A stretch of 64,000 bases of DNA from Kitasatospora cineracea (GTDB lineage: Bacteria > Actinomycetota > Actinomycetes > Streptomycetales > Streptomycetaceae): NCBI RefSeq assembly GCF_003751605.1, contig NZ_RJVJ01000001.1:4092001-4156000 (forward strand). The letters are read 5' to 3'. The translations under genes and the position numbers were made by a program. The notes beneath the pieces were generated by a model, which saw nothing but the letters and a program-made list of their open reading frames with translations, was not told where the DNA came from and did no database searches. Shown piece after piece: positions 56,400 through 64,000 of this stretch. Each line of letters opens with the position of its first letter. Position 1 is the stretch's first letter.

Positions 56400-56428
56400 A
56401 CCTCGGTCGGCGGGCGCCGGACCGAGGT
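56400..56428 (+). terminator. Candidate terminator after rsmB
   Basis: ACCTCGGTC (56400-56408) and GACCGAGGT (56420-56428), 9-bp perfect stem, loop 11 nt. The rest of the gap to 56575 is G-rich with two copies of GGGCGTCGGGTGG. Confidence 0.5.
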
Positions 56429-56575
56429 GTACCGGGTGGTGAGGGGCGAGTGAGCGGGGGGAGGAGGGGCGGGAGGGGACGGGAGGGGGCGGGTGGTGAT
56501 GGGGCGTCGGGTGGTGGCAGGGCGTCGGGTGGGTGGGTACTGGACAAGTGGGGCGGGTCGGCAGAGGGTGGGGAC

Positions 56576-57547
56576 ATGGAGTACACCCACCTCGGCCGTA
56601 CCGGCCTGTCCGTCTCCCGGCTCTGCCTGGGCACCATGAACTTCGGCCCGCACACCGTGGAGGCCGACGCGCACCGGATCATGGACGCCGCGCACGGGCA
56701 CGGCATCAACTTCTTCGACACCGCCAACGTCTACGGCTGGGGCGAGAACAAGGGCCTCACCGAGAGCATCATCGGCAACTGGTTCGCCAAGGGCGGCGGG
56801 CGGCGCGAGAAGACCGTGATCGCCACCAAGCTGTACGGCGACATGGGTGACTGGCCCAACGAGGGCAAGCTCTCCGCGCTCAACATCCGCCGTGCCGTGG
56901 ACGCCAGCCTGCAGCGCCTGCAGACCGACCACATCGACCTGTACCAGATGCACCACGTCGACCGGGACACGCCCTGGGACGAGATCTGGCAGGCGATGGA
57001 GGTGCTCACCCTCCAGGGCAAGATCGTCTACGTGGGTTCCTCCAACTTCGCCGGCTGGCACCTCGCCCAGGCCCAGGAGGCCGCCAGGGCGCGCAACTTC
57101 CTCGGCCTGACCAGCGAGCAGTCGCTGTACAACCTGATCGAGCGCAGCGTCGAGCTGGAGGTGGCCCCCGCAGCCCAGCACTACGGCCTCGGCCTGATCC
57201 CGTGGTCCCCGCTGCACGGCGGCCTGCTCGGCGGGGTGCTGCGCAAGGAGCGCGAGGGCGTCCGCCGGGCGTCGGGCCGCGCGCTGGACACCCTGAACGA
57301 GCGCCGCGAGCAGATCCAGGCGTACGAGGACCTGTGCGAGGAGCTCGGCCACCAGCCCGGCGACGTCGCGCTCGCCTGGCTGCGCACCCGTCCGGCCGTC
57401 ACCGCCCCGATCATCGGTCCCCGTACCGAGGAGCAACTCGACGCGGCGGTGCGGTCGTTGGAGGTCGAGTTGGACGCCAAGACGCTGGAGCGGCTGGACG
57501 GGATCTTCCCCGGCTACCGCACCGCGCCGGAGCACTACGCCTGGTGA
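56576..57547 (+). CDS. Aldo/keto reductase
   Basis: A 323-residue NADPH-dependent oxidoreductase of the AKR superfamily, close to YghZ/Tas-type members. The catalytic tetrad is visible: Asp and Tyr in INFFDTANVYGWGENKGLTE, Lys in TVIATKLYGDMG, His in DLYQMHHVDRDTPWDE. Cofactor binding is in LIPWSPLHGGLLGGVLR and PIIGPRTEEQLDAAVRSLEV. Substrate unknown. The ATG follows a G-rich ribosome-binding region. It lies between rsmB and rpe, where the core gene order is broken by five unrelated genes. A 12-bp hairpin follows the stop. Confidence 0.92.
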   Translation: MEYTHLGRTGLSVSRLCLGTMNFGPHTVEADAHRIMDAAHGHGINFFDTANVYGWGENKGLTESIIGNWFAKGGGRREKTVIATKLYGDMGDWPNEGKLSALNIRRAVDASLQRLQTDHIDLYQMHHVDRDTPWDEIWQAMEVLTLQGKIVYVGSSNFAGWHLAQAQEAARARNFLGLTSEQSLYNLIERSVELEVAPAAQHYGLGLIPWSPLHGGLLGGVLRKEREGVRRASGRALDTLNERREQIQAYEDLCEELGHQPGDVALAWLRTRPAVTAPIIGPRTEEQLDAAVRSLEVELDAKTLERLDGIFPGYRTAPEHYAW

Positions 57548-57560
57548 GGCGTCGACGGTG

Positions 57561-57590
57561 GGGCGTCCGGCGGGGTTTCGCCGGACGCCC
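57561..57590. terminator. Terminator between aldo/keto reductase and LRR gene
   Basis: GGGCGTCCGGCG (57561-57572) pairs perfectly with CGCCGGACGCCC (57579-57590), loop GGGTTT. Short GGGGGTGCCGT and GGGGTATCG doublets follow. Confidence 0.75.
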
Positions 57591-57642
57591 GCGGGGGTGC
57601 CGTCGGGGGTGCCGTTGGGGTATCGCTGGGGTATCGGCGGGG

Positions 57643-58365
57643 TCAGAAGTAGACGGCGCAGCCGCGCTGTTCGAGGGCCTGGACCAGGTGCGAGGCGGGC
57701 GGGTGCGGGGTCCAGCGCAGGTCGAGTTTCTCCAGGGCGGGGAGGTCGGCCAGCCAGGGCGGGAGGTCCGTCAACGGGTTGGCGCGCAGGTCGAGTTCGC
57801 GCAGCAGGGGGAGGCCGGCCAGGGCGGGCGGCAGGGTGGTGAGGTGGTTGCCACGCAGTTCCAGGCAGCGCAGTTCGTGCAGGGCGGAGAGCGAATCGGG
57901 CAGCGTGGTGAGGGAGTTGCCGCGCAGGCGCAGTTCGCGCAGCCGGGTGAGCGCGCCGAGGGTGCCGGGGAGGCGGGTCAACCGGCAGTCCTGGGCGCGC
58001 AGTTCGAGGAGTCGGCCCAAGTCGCCGAGACTGTCCGGGAGTTCGGTGAGCGGGTTGTCGCCGACGTTGAGGTAGCGCAGCCGGTGCAGGCGGCCCAGGC
58101 GTTCCGGCAGGGCGGTGAGCCGGTTGTCGTGCAGGTAGAGGAAGTCGGACAGGCCGGTGAGGTCGCCGATCCGGTCGGGGACGGCGGTGAGCGCGTTGTG
58201 TCCCAGGTCGAGGGTGCGGAGGGCCGTGAAGTCGCCGATGGCGTCCGGGATTTCGGTCAGCTCGTTGTCCGCGAGGATCAGCACCTCGGCGTCCGTCCGG
58301 CCCCACACCTCGTCCGGCACGGAGGTCAGGCCCGCCCGCCACAGGTTCACCACCGGCCCGGTCAC
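57643..58365 (-). CDS. Leucine-rich repeat protein
   Basis: A 240-residue protein made almost wholly of leucine-rich repeats of 23 residues. About nine repeats follow the pattern LxxLxLxxNxLTxLPxxLxxL, for example LRTLDLGHNALTAVPDRIGD and LRYLNVGDNPLTELPDSLGD. No signal peptide or membrane segment is seen, so it is cytoplasmic and probably a protein-binding scaffold. LRR proteins of this Shoc2-like type are rare in actinobacteria and scattered, which suggests transfer. The GTG at 58365 overlaps the stop of the GNAT gene (GTGA), so the pair is co-translated. Confidence 0.9.
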   Translation of the reverse strand: MTGPVVNLWRAGLTSVPDEVWGRTDAEVLILADNELTEIPDAIGDFTALRTLDLGHNALTAVPDRIGDLTGLSDFLYLHDNRLTALPERLGRLHRLRYLNVGDNPLTELPDSLGDLGRLLELRAQDCRLTRLPGTLGALTRLRELRLRGNSLTTLPDSLSALHELRCLELRGNHLTTLPPALAGLPLLRELDLRANPLTDLPPWLADLPALEKLDLRWTPHPPASHLVQALEQRGCAVYF

Positions 58366-58856
58366 AGCGCCTTCTCCAGCCAGTGCGCGGCGTACGGGTT
58401 GGTGTTGTACGGCGGGATGTCCGTGTAGCCGGTGGCCGTGTACAGGGCGCGGGCCTCGGCGAGTTCGGCCATGGTGTCCAGCCTCAGCCGGGCGTGCCCG
58501 AGGGCGCGGGCGGCGTCCTCGGCGGCGGCCAGCAGGAGCCGGCCCAGGCCGTGTCCGCGGCCGGCCGGGCGGACGTACAGGCGCTTGAGTTCGGCGGTAC
58601 CGGGGGCGGCGGCGCGGGTGGCGTCGGGAGCGGTGCCGAAGGCTCGGACGCCCGCGCAGCCGACCGGGCGGCCGTCCAGTCGGGCGAGCAGGAACACGCC
58701 CTGGGGCGGCGCGAGTTCGAGGTCTGCCGGGGCCTCGGCGGGCAGCGGTTCGGCGGGTGGCGGGCCGCTCCAGCGGCGACGGACCTCGGCCTGGTACTCG
58801 GTCAGCAGCAGGCGGGCGTCCGGGGAGTCGACGGGTTCGGGGCGGATCTCGGCCAC
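58362..58856 (-). CDS. GNAT-family N-acetyltransferase
   Basis: A 164-residue acetyltransferase. The acetyl-CoA loop is LKRLYVRPAGRGHGLGRLLL near residue 90. Neighbouring motifs are RLDTMAELAEARALYTATGY and IPPYNTNPYAAHWLEKAL, a pattern of the MarR-associated GNAT group with YNxNPYAxHWFEKxL ending. The start is GTG at 58856, with GGAAC in front. It overlaps the LRR gene, and the LRR protein might bind or restrict its target; that is inference only. Confidence 0.87.
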   Translation of the reverse strand: MAEIRPEPVDSPDARLLLTEYQAEVRRRWSGPPPAEPLPAEAPADLELAPPQGVFLLARLDGRPVGCAGVRAFGTAPDATRAAAPGTAELKRLYVRPAGRGHGLGRLLLAAAEDAARALGHARLRLDTMAELAEARALYTATGYTDIPPYNTNPYAAHWLEKAL

Positions 58857-59036
58857 GGCTGTTCCGTTCGGGGGAGGCGGAGGGGGAGGGATACGGGACG
58901 GGGACGGGGACGGAGGATAGTGCGGAAACGGGCGGGGGGCGATCACCTGGGCGGGCGGTGGTCCGCGCGGTCGGGGTGGCGGGGGTGTTTGCCGGTGTCG
59001 CGGACGGGGCTCCGGGGGAACCGGGCGGAAGTGCGC

Positions 59037-59042
59037 CAGGAT
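59037..59042 (+). promoter_or_regulatory. -10 element CAGGAT for leaderless C39-like gene
   Basis: CAGGAT ends 7 nt before the GTG at 59049. Confidence 0.35.
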
Positions 59043-59048
59043 GACCGG

Positions 59049-59675
59049 GTGAAGCCGATCAGCCATCAGGTCCCCTACTACTCCCAGTGGGAGTCGCCCG
59101 AACTCGTGCCCGACATCCTGGACGGCACGCTGCGGGCCGCCGACGACCCGCTGTGGGAGCGGTCCGGCGCCGCGAACGAGGACGAGTACGAGTACTGGTC
59201 GTGGCGGCTGTGCGGGATGGCCTGCCTGCGGATGGTGCTCGACCACTGGTGGGGCGTCGCCCCGGCGGCCGTCCGGCTCGCCGAGGAGTGCCAGCAGGCC
59301 GGGGCGTACGTCCGGCACCCCGACGGGCGGCTCGACGGGCTGATCCACGCCCCGTTCGCCGCGTACGCCCGCACCCGCTGGGGCCTGCACGCCGAGGCCG
59401 TCAGCCCGCTGCCCGCCGACCGGGTCGCGGCCGAACTCGGCGAGGGGCGGCTGCCGATGCTCTCCGTCCACCCCGGCATCCGCACGCTGGCGCCCGAAGT
59501 GCCGCGCACCGGAGGCCACTTGGTGCTCGCGGTCGGCGCCGACGACGAGGCGCTGCTGATCCACAACCCGTCGGGCTTCCCCGACGGCTCGCAGCGCGCC
59601 GCCCGGGTGCCCTGGGGCGACCTGGAGCGCTTCTACTCCGGCCGCGGCATCGTACTCGGCCCGCCCCCGTACTGA
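59049..59675 (+). CDS. C39-like cysteine peptidase family protein
   Basis: A 208-residue protein of the peptidase C39-like group. Near the N terminus is ISHQVPYYSQWESPELVPDI; the putative nucleophile is in YWSWRLCGMACLRMVLDHWW, the His in RTGGHLVLAVGAD, and the partner Asn in LIHNPSGFPDG. There is no signal peptide and no ABC transporter domain, so it is not a bacteriocin exporter. The physiological substrate is unknown. The GTG at 59049 fits a leaderless start. Confidence 0.8.
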   Translation: MKPISHQVPYYSQWESPELVPDILDGTLRAADDPLWERSGAANEDEYEYWSWRLCGMACLRMVLDHWWGVAPAAVRLAEECQQAGAYVRHPDGRLDGLIHAPFAAYARTRWGLHAEAVSPLPADRVAAELGEGRLPMLSVHPGIRTLAPEVPRTGGHLVLAVGADDEALLIHNPSGFPDGSQRAARVPWGDLERFYSGRGIVLGPPPY

Positions 59676-59743
59676 CCCCCCGTGCCGGCCCGTGTACTTG
59701 GTTCTCCGTGCCGAGGGGCGGCGGGCGGGCGGCGGAGGGGGCG

Positions 59744-60598
59744 TCAGGCCGCGTTGGGGAGGCCGATCGGGGTGGTCGGGGGAAGGTCGGCGCGGCAGGC
59801 GGTGGCGATCGGGCGCAGCGCGGTGAGCAGTTCGTCCAGTTCGGAGCGGTGGAAGTGGGTCCAGACCCGGGAGGCGGCCAGGTCGGTGGCGGCCTCCAGG
59901 GCGAGGTGGCGGCGGCGGCCCTCGGGGGTCAGCGAACCGTCCGGGGCCAGCCACCGGCGGTCGACCAGGCGGGCGGTGGCCTCGTCCCACTCGGTGTCGC
60001 TCCAGCCCCGGTGCGGCTGCAGGCTCTCGCGGCGGGTGTCGAGGGCGCAGCGGACCACCAGGGCCTCGCAGCCGTCGAGGCCCTCGGTGACCAGGGCGGC
60101 GACGTGCCCGTCGCCCCGGTGCTCGCGCAGCACGGTGGTGGCCTGCCACAGCCGGGCCAGGCGGCCCTCCGGGCGAGGCAGGTCGGCGTTCGCGGCGGCC
60201 AGCACGCGCCCACAACAGTCCAGGCCGTCGACGGCGCGCTCCAGCAACTCCACCGAACGGTCGATCAGATCCGGCTTCACGTCCACCAGGACGCGCCGCA
60301 GCGCGCCCGTCGCCCCCGCGACCCGGGCCTCCAGCGCCCGCTCCGGGCCGGCCAGCGACCAGACCTCCGGCAGTGCCCGTTCGACCATCTGCGGCGCGAA
60401 GTTGAAGAACGCGGCCACCACCGGCGCCGCGTCCACCGCGCCCAGCGGCGCCGAACGCCCGCCGAAGTAGCCGCGCCAGTAGCCGCGCAGCCCCGCCGCC
60501 TCGTACGCGGCGCGGGCCTCCGGGGAGAAGTAGGTGAGGGCGTGGACGGGCTCGAACAGCCACCAGAGGGCACGTGCGGGGTGGACGACCTGGGTCAT
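59744..60598 (-). CDS. SCO6745-family protein
   Basis: A 284-residue all-helical protein. It matches from memory the actinobacterial family named after SCO6745: ARALWWLFEPVHALTYFSPE, then AAYEAAGLRGYWRGYFGGRS, then APLGAVDAAPVVAAFFNFAP. The C-terminal half contains a winged-helix-like part (WSDTEWDEATARLVDRRWLA, then PDGSLTPEGRRRHLALEAAT), similar to MarR proteins. Function is unknown. The ATG has GAAAGG upstream. Behind the promoter region lie an inverted repeat (60681-60707) and an octamer array. Confidence 0.8.
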   Translation of the reverse strand: MTQVVHPARALWWLFEPVHALTYFSPEARAAYEAAGLRGYWRGYFGGRSAPLGAVDAAPVVAAFFNFAPQMVERALPEVWSLAGPERALEARVAGATGALRRVLVDVKPDLIDRSVELLERAVDGLDCCGRVLAAANADLPRPEGRLARLWQATTVLREHRGDGHVAALVTEGLDGCEALVVRCALDTRRESLQPHRGWSDTEWDEATARLVDRRWLAPDGSLTPEGRRRHLALEAATDLAASRVWTHFHRSELDELLTALRPIATACRADLPPTTPIGLPNAA

Positions 60599-60680
60599 CG
60601 GACGCCTTTCGTGAGGGGCGAGCAGCGCGTTGGTTCCGCCTGCTCCGGAGCCTGCCAGAGCGGGCCGACCCCGGGAAGGG

Positions 60681-60707
60681 GAAGTGTTGCGGGCGTGTGA
60701 ACACTTC
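60681..60707. promoter_or_regulatory. Inverted repeat upstream of the SCO6745-like gene
   Basis: GAAGTGTT (60681-60688) and AACACTTC (60700-60707) form perfect 8-bp arms, 11 nt apart. It is AT-richer than its surroundings, which suggests an operator for a dimeric regulator. Confidence 0.45.
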
Positions 60708-60779
60708 GCGGGTGAGCGGGTGAGCGGGTGAGCGGGTGAGCGGGTGAGCGGGTGAGCGGGTGAGCGGGCGGGCGGGTGA
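60708..60779 (+). repeat. Octamer tandem repeat GCGGGTGA
   Basis: Seven perfect copies of GCGGGTGA (60708-60763), one degenerate copy (60764-60771), then one perfect (60772-60779). It lies between the SCO6745-like gene and rpe. Confidence 0.95.
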
Positions 60780-60916
60780 GCGGGAGGGTGGGCGGACGGA
60801 CGGGCGGGCGGGTGCCGCGGGGGCACTCCTCCGGCGGGGGCGTCCGGGGGCCGGGGGATGATGGTCGGGAGCGGTCGCACCGGCCGCCCGCACCGAACCG
60901 TGAAGGTACCCTCGCC

Positions 60917-61600
60917 ATGGCGCAGATCAACCCCAGCATCCTGTCCGCGGACTTCGCCCGCCTCGCCGACGAGGCCGAGGCGGTGCGCGGCGCGGACTGG
61001 CTGCACGTCGACGTGATGGACAACCACTTCGTCCCCAACCTCACGCTGGGCGTGCCGGTCGTCGAGTCGCTGGCCCGCGCCACCGACACCCCCCTCGACT
61101 GCCACCTGATGATCGAACAGCCCGACCGCTGGGCCCCGCAGTACGTCGAGGCCGGCGCCGGTTCCGTCACCTTCCACGTCGAGGCCGCCGCCGCCCCCGT
61201 CCGCCTGGCCCGGGAGATCCGCGCCAAGGGTGCCCGCGCCTCGATGGCGCTGCGCCCCGCCACCCCGATCGAGCCCTACGAGGACCTGCTGCCCGAGCTC
61301 GACATGGTGCTGATCATGACCGTCGAACCCGGCTTCGGCGGCCAGTCGTTCCTCGACATCATGCTCCCCAAGATCCGCCGCACCCGGCAGCTGATCGACA
61401 AGCACGGCCTCGACCTGTGGCTCCAGGTCGACGGCGGCGTCGCCGCGGGCACCATCGAAGCCTGCGCCGAGGCCGGTGCGGACGTGTTCGTGGCCGGCTC
61501 CGCGGTGTACGGCGCCGCCGACCCGGCCGAGGCCGTCCGCGGGCTGCGCGCCCAGGCGGCGGCGGCCAGCGCGGACGCCTGGTGGGCGTGCAAGCACTGA
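60917..61600 (+). CDS. rpe: Ribulose-phosphate 3-epimerase
   Basis: Rpe interconverts ribulose 5-phosphate and xylulose 5-phosphate in the pentose phosphate pathway. The 227-residue TIM barrel has INPSILSADFARLADEAEAV, the metal and catalytic residues in ADWLHVDVMDNHFVPNLTLG, CHLMIEQPD, MTVEPGFGGQSF and LQVDGGVAAGTIEACAEAG. GAAGG lies about 10 nt before the ATG. It rejoins the conserved order that was left after rsmB. Confidence 0.97.
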   Translation: MAQINPSILSADFARLADEAEAVRGADWLHVDVMDNHFVPNLTLGVPVVESLARATDTPLDCHLMIEQPDRWAPQYVEAGAGSVTFHVEAAAAPVRLAREIRAKGARASMALRPATPIEPYEDLLPELDMVLIMTVEPGFGGQSFLDIMLPKIRRTRQLIDKHGLDLWLQVDGGVAAGTIEACAEAGADVFVAGSAVYGAADPAEAVRGLRAQAAAASADAWWACKH

Positions 61601-61650
61601 CCGCGTGCGGGAGCCGCGGTGCGTCGTCCAGGCGTCCGGTGGTGCCCGGG

Positions 61651-61686
61651 CACCTGTCCGGCCACCTGTCCGGCCACCTGTCCGGG
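61651..61686 (+). repeat. Three 12-bp repeats CACCTGTCCGGC after rpe
   Basis: Units at 61651-61662, 61663-61674 and 61675-61686 (last base changed). No gene is seen in the 176-bp gap. Confidence 0.85.
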
Positions 61687-61776
61687 CCTCCGGGCGGCCT
61701 TCCCGTGCGGCGGGCACACCGGCAGCGGCGACGCGCGGCCCTCGGTAACCGGGGCGGGCGGCCGATACTGGCGGGC

Positions 61777-62736
61777 ATGAGCAACCTCGACCGGAAACCC
61801 GCCCCGGCGGTCTGCGGGCGGCAGGCCGCCACCGGCCCCGTCAAGGACCTGCTGACCGGGCGTCACGTCCCGCTCGGCGAGTCCACCGTGGTCCGGCGGC
61901 TGCTGCCCAACCTCGGCCGCCGGATGGTCGGCGCCTGGTGCTTCGTCGACCACTACGGCCCCGACGACATCGCCGACGAACCCGGCATGCAGGTGCCGCC
62001 GCACCCCCACATGGGCCTGCAGACCGTCAGTTGGCTGCACGAGGGGAGCGTCCTGCACCGGGACAGCCTCGGCAGCCTGCAGACCGTCCGCCCCCGCGAA
62101 CTCGGCCTGATGACCTCCGGCCGGGCCATCTCGCACTCCGAGGAGTCCCCGCGCGCGCACGCGCCGCTGCTGCACGGCGCCCAGCTCTGGGTGGCGCTCC
62201 CCGACGCGCACCGGCACACCGAACCCGCCTTCGAGCACCACCCCGAACTGCCCGTGGTCACCGCCGGCGGCCTGCGCGCCGACCTCATCCTCGGCACCCT
62301 CGACGGCGCGACCTCGCCCGGCACCACCCACACCGCCCTCACCGGCGCCGACCTCACCCTCCGCGAGGGCGCCGCCCACCGCCTCCCGCTCGACCCGGGC
62401 TTCGAGTACGCGGTCCTCGCCATGACCGGCTCCGTCGACGTCGACGGCGTCCCGGTCGAACCCGGCTCGCTGCTCTACCTCGGCTGCGGCCGCCGCGAAC
62501 TCCCGCTGCGCGCCCGCACCGACGCCGCCCTGCTGCTGCTCGGCGGCGAACCCTTCGAGGAGCGCCTGGTCATGTGGTGGAACTTCGTCGGCCGGTCCGG
62601 TGCGGAGATCGTGCAGGCCCGCCTCGACTGGGAGACGGGAGACCGGTTCGGCGAGGTGCACGGCTACGACGGGGACCGGCTGCCCGCCCCGCAACTGCCC
62701 GCCACACCGTTGAAACCACGCGGGCGCGAGCGCTGA
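61777..62736 (+). CDS. Pirin family protein
   Basis: A 319-residue bicupin. The first cupin keeps the iron ligands in VPPHPHMGLQTVSWLHEGSV and SGRAISHSEESPR. Bacterial pirins include quercetin dioxygenase-like enzymes and regulators of pyruvate metabolism; the role here is unknown. The second cupin is degenerate, as usual. GATACT (61764-61769) predicts +1 one base before the ATG, so it may be near-leaderless. Confidence 0.92.
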   Translation: MSNLDRKPAPAVCGRQAATGPVKDLLTGRHVPLGESTVVRRLLPNLGRRMVGAWCFVDHYGPDDIADEPGMQVPPHPHMGLQTVSWLHEGSVLHRDSLGSLQTVRPRELGLMTSGRAISHSEESPRAHAPLLHGAQLWVALPDAHRHTEPAFEHHPELPVVTAGGLRADLILGTLDGATSPGTTHTALTGADLTLREGAAHRLPLDPGFEYAVLAMTGSVDVDGVPVEPGSLLYLGCGRRELPLRARTDAALLLLGGEPFEERLVMWWNFVGRSGAEIVQARLDWETGDRFGEVHGYDGDRLPAPQLPATPLKPRGRER

Positions 62737-62849
62737 GCTGCGGTGACGACGACCAGTGGTCCTCCTCCGCCGGGAGGATCCGCGGACGTGGTCGCGGGTC
62801 AGCCGGGCGGGGACGGTCTCGTGGCAGGTGACGGGACCGCCGTGGTCGC

Positions 62850-62909
62850 GGGCGCCCTGGAGGGTCTCGCGGTTGGCGGAGCAGGTCCGCAAGACCCTCC
62901 AGAGCGCCC
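62850..62909. repeat. Long imperfect inverted repeat
   Basis: The arms 62850-62872 and 62887-62909 pair at 21 of 23 positions, around a 14-nt loop. The core is CTGGAGGGTCT with AGACCCTCCAG. It overlaps the end of the transposase-like remnant. Confidence 0.85.
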
Positions 62910-63052
62910 CGCTTGCGGTGGACCCGGGTTCCGGTGGCGCGCGGTTCTGCGGTCGCCCTCGGTGAGCGGTAGGCGCCGCGGGGGTCGGCGTGGTCCCGGT
63001 GGATCCGTTGGGCCGGGACCCGTTGGGCCGAGCCCGCGAGGGCCGCGGCCAA
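62896..63052 (-). pseudogene. Remnant of an IS3-family transposase OrfB
   Basis: On the minus strand, bases 63007-62909 read RIHRDHADPRGAYRSPRATA, then EPRATGTRVHRKR. This matches the conserved IS3 OrfB pattern IHxxxxGxYGSPRVxAELRxxGxxVxRKRVARLM. Point changes (Gly to Arg, Leu to Pro) and loss of similarity on both sides show a decayed fragment of about 35 codons. No terminal repeats or target duplication could be fixed. The rest of 62737-63067 holds an inverted repeat and no gene. Confidence 0.6.
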
Positions 63053-63067
63053 CCATGCGCGAGGTCG

Positions 63068-64000
63068 TCAGGGCACCAGCACCGCGACGCCGGTCACCCG
63101 GTCCGCGGCGAGGTCCGCGAGCGCCGCGTCCGCGCGCCGCATCGGGTAGCGGTTCACCCGCACCACCGGCCGGACCCGGGCGGCCTCCGCCAGGAACGCC
63201 CGCCCGTCGGCCCTGGTGTTGGCGGTGACGCTGCGCAGCGTCCGTTCCTGGAACAGGTGCCGCTGGTAGTTCAGGACGGGGACGTCGGTGAGGTGGATCC
63301 CGGCGACCGCGAGGGTGCCGCCGCGGTCCAGCGCGGCCAGGGCGACCGGGACCAGCTCGCCCGCGGGGGCGAACAGGATCGCGGCGTCCAGCGGTTCGGG
63401 CGGCGGGTCGTACGAGTCGCCCGCGAAGCCCGCGCCCAGCTCCCGGGCCAGGCCGCGGGCCGCCTCGCCCCGGGTGAACACGGCCAGCCGGGCGCCCCGG
63501 GCCAGCGCGACCTGGGCCGTCAGGTGGGCGGAGGCGCCGAAGCCGTAGATGCCGAGCAGCCCGCCCTCCGGCAGTTCGGCCCGTTCCAGCGCGCGGTAGC
63601 CGATGATTCCGGCGCACAGCAGTGGCGCGAGCTCCTCCGCGGGCGGCTCCTCGGGCAGCCGGTAGGCGAAACGGGCGTCGGCGGTGACGGACCCGGCGTA
63701 GCCGCCGTGCCGGTCCCAGCCGGTGTACGCGGAGGCCGGACAGAGGTTCTCCCGTCCGCCGAGGCAGTAGCGGCAGCGCCCGCACACCCCGGCCAGCCAG
63801 GCCACCCCGGCCCGGTCGCCGACCGCGAAACCCTCCGTCCCCGGCCCCAGCGCCGTCACCCGCCCCACCACCTCGTGGCCCGGCGTGCACCGCGGCACCC
63901 GCGGCGGAAGGTCCCCCTCGGCGAGGTGCAGGTCGGTGCGGCAGACGCCGCACGCCTCCACCTCCACCAGGACCTCGCCCGCACCGGGGACGGGAGGTGG
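63068..64000 (-). CDS. Zinc-dependent alcohol dehydrogenase family protein (5' end outside window)
   Basis: About 311 residues are present; the first 15-20 residues lie beyond base 64000. The catalytic zinc site is VEACGVCRTDLHLAEG with the following TPGHEVVGRVTALGPG. The structural zinc site has four cysteines in VCGRCRYCLGGRENLCPAS. The Rossmann part is LLGIYGFGASAHLTAQVALA, with GFGASA in place of GxGxxG. The overall form is like AdhP/AdhA long-type propanol-preferring dehydrogenases. It ends VTGVAVLVP, the family's usual end. Upstream partners are not visible. Confidence 0.93.
   Translation of the reverse strand, partial: PPPVPGAGEVLVEVEACGVCRTDLHLAEGDLPPRVPRCTPGHEVVGRVTALGPGTEGFAVGDRAGVAWLAGVCGRCRYCLGGRENLCPASAYTGWDRHGGYAGSVTADARFAYRLPEEPPAEELAPLLCAGIIGYRALERAELPEGGLLGIYGFGASAHLTAQVALARGARLAVFTRGEAARGLARELGAGFAGDSYDPPPEPLDAAILFAPAGELVPVALAALDRGGTLAVAGIHLTDVPVLNYQRHLFQERTLRSVTANTRADGRAFLAEAARVRPVVRVNRYPMRRADAALADLAADRVTGVAVLVP

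Noticed and set aside
56342..56452. Short in-frame stretch after rsmB reading EFAVLVTSVGGRRTEVYRVV
   Set aside because: No start codon or ribosome-binding site, only about 25 codons, and it coincides with an inverted repeat that is a better terminator candidate.
60708..60779. Regular repeats that might be a CRISPR array
   Set aside because: Units are 8 bp, contiguous and without spacers; no cas genes are present. This is a simple tandem repeat.
58362..60893. Apparent 843-codon minus-strand fusion over the GNAT gene and the SCO6745-like region
   Set aside because: Only the last 164 codons resemble a protein family; the rest is Pro/Arg/Gly-rich shadow, and the C39-like gene lies there on the plus strand.

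Overview
The DNA is very GC-rich, with third codon positions almost always G or C, frequent GTG and TTG starts, and a clear Streptomyces-type bldD gene. The gene order rpsD - alaS - ruvX - mltG - aroE/C/K/B/Q - peptidase - efp - nusB - bldD - pyrR...pyrF - sIHF - gmk - rpoZ - coaBC - metK - priA - def - fmt - rsmB - rpe is the conserved core order of Streptomyces. The organism is therefore a member of the Streptomycetaceae (Streptomyces, Kitasatospora or close kin). The genus cannot be settled from this window.

Layout. 1-4.4 kb: truncated LysR gene, polyphosphate kinase 2, a YciO/YrdC-type protein, rarA, and rpsD behind a long leader with a terminator-like hairpin. 4.4-6.6 kb: a STAND ATPase without a DNA-binding domain. 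6.9-20.7 kb: DUF948 protein, a small membrane protein, alaS, ruvX, two tandem mltG genes, a secreted peptidoglycan-binding protein on the other strand, an ABC ATPase, a GNAT protein and the shikimate cluster aroE, aroC, aroK, aroB, aroQ. 20.7-28.5 kb: an accessory stretch with a P-loop kinase, an epimerase/TetR pair around a shared operator, a Nei-type glycosylase, a DUF6445-like oxygenase, a cobalamin riboswitch with a nickel/cobalt permease, an EamA exporter facing an XRE-cupin regulator, and zinc-free L31 and L33 behind a probable Zur box. 28.6-33.3 kb: a degenerate M24 peptidase, efp, nusB, a thioesterase, an orphan gene and bldD with two candidate BldD boxes. 33.5-45.7 kb: the complete pyrimidine operon from a PyrR RNA element to pyrF. 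It carries a normal class 2 pyrD and also a PyrK-like and second DHODH-like pair whose orotate site is altered. 45.7-56.3 kb: sIHF, gmk, rpoZ, coaBC, metK, priA, an HTH protein, def, fmt and rsmB. 56.5-64 kb: an accessory stretch (aldo/keto reductase, LRR and GNAT pair, C39-like protein, SCO6745-like protein, rpe, pirin, an IS3-like remnant, a truncated zinc alcohol dehydrogenase).

How the genes work together. The housekeeping blocks supply chorismate, UMP, coenzyme A and S-adenosylmethionine, together with translation factors. Control is visible mainly at RNA and operator level: PyrR element, B12 riboswitch, rpsD attenuator candidate, Zur-like box, BldD boxes and a TetR operator pair. A recurring oddity is tandem repetition of gene 3' ends just past the stop codon, seen at pyrD, priA and fmt. 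No single large new system stands out. The best leads are the altered PyrD/PyrK pair, the metal-ligand-depleted M24 protein beside efp, and the 3'-end duplications.
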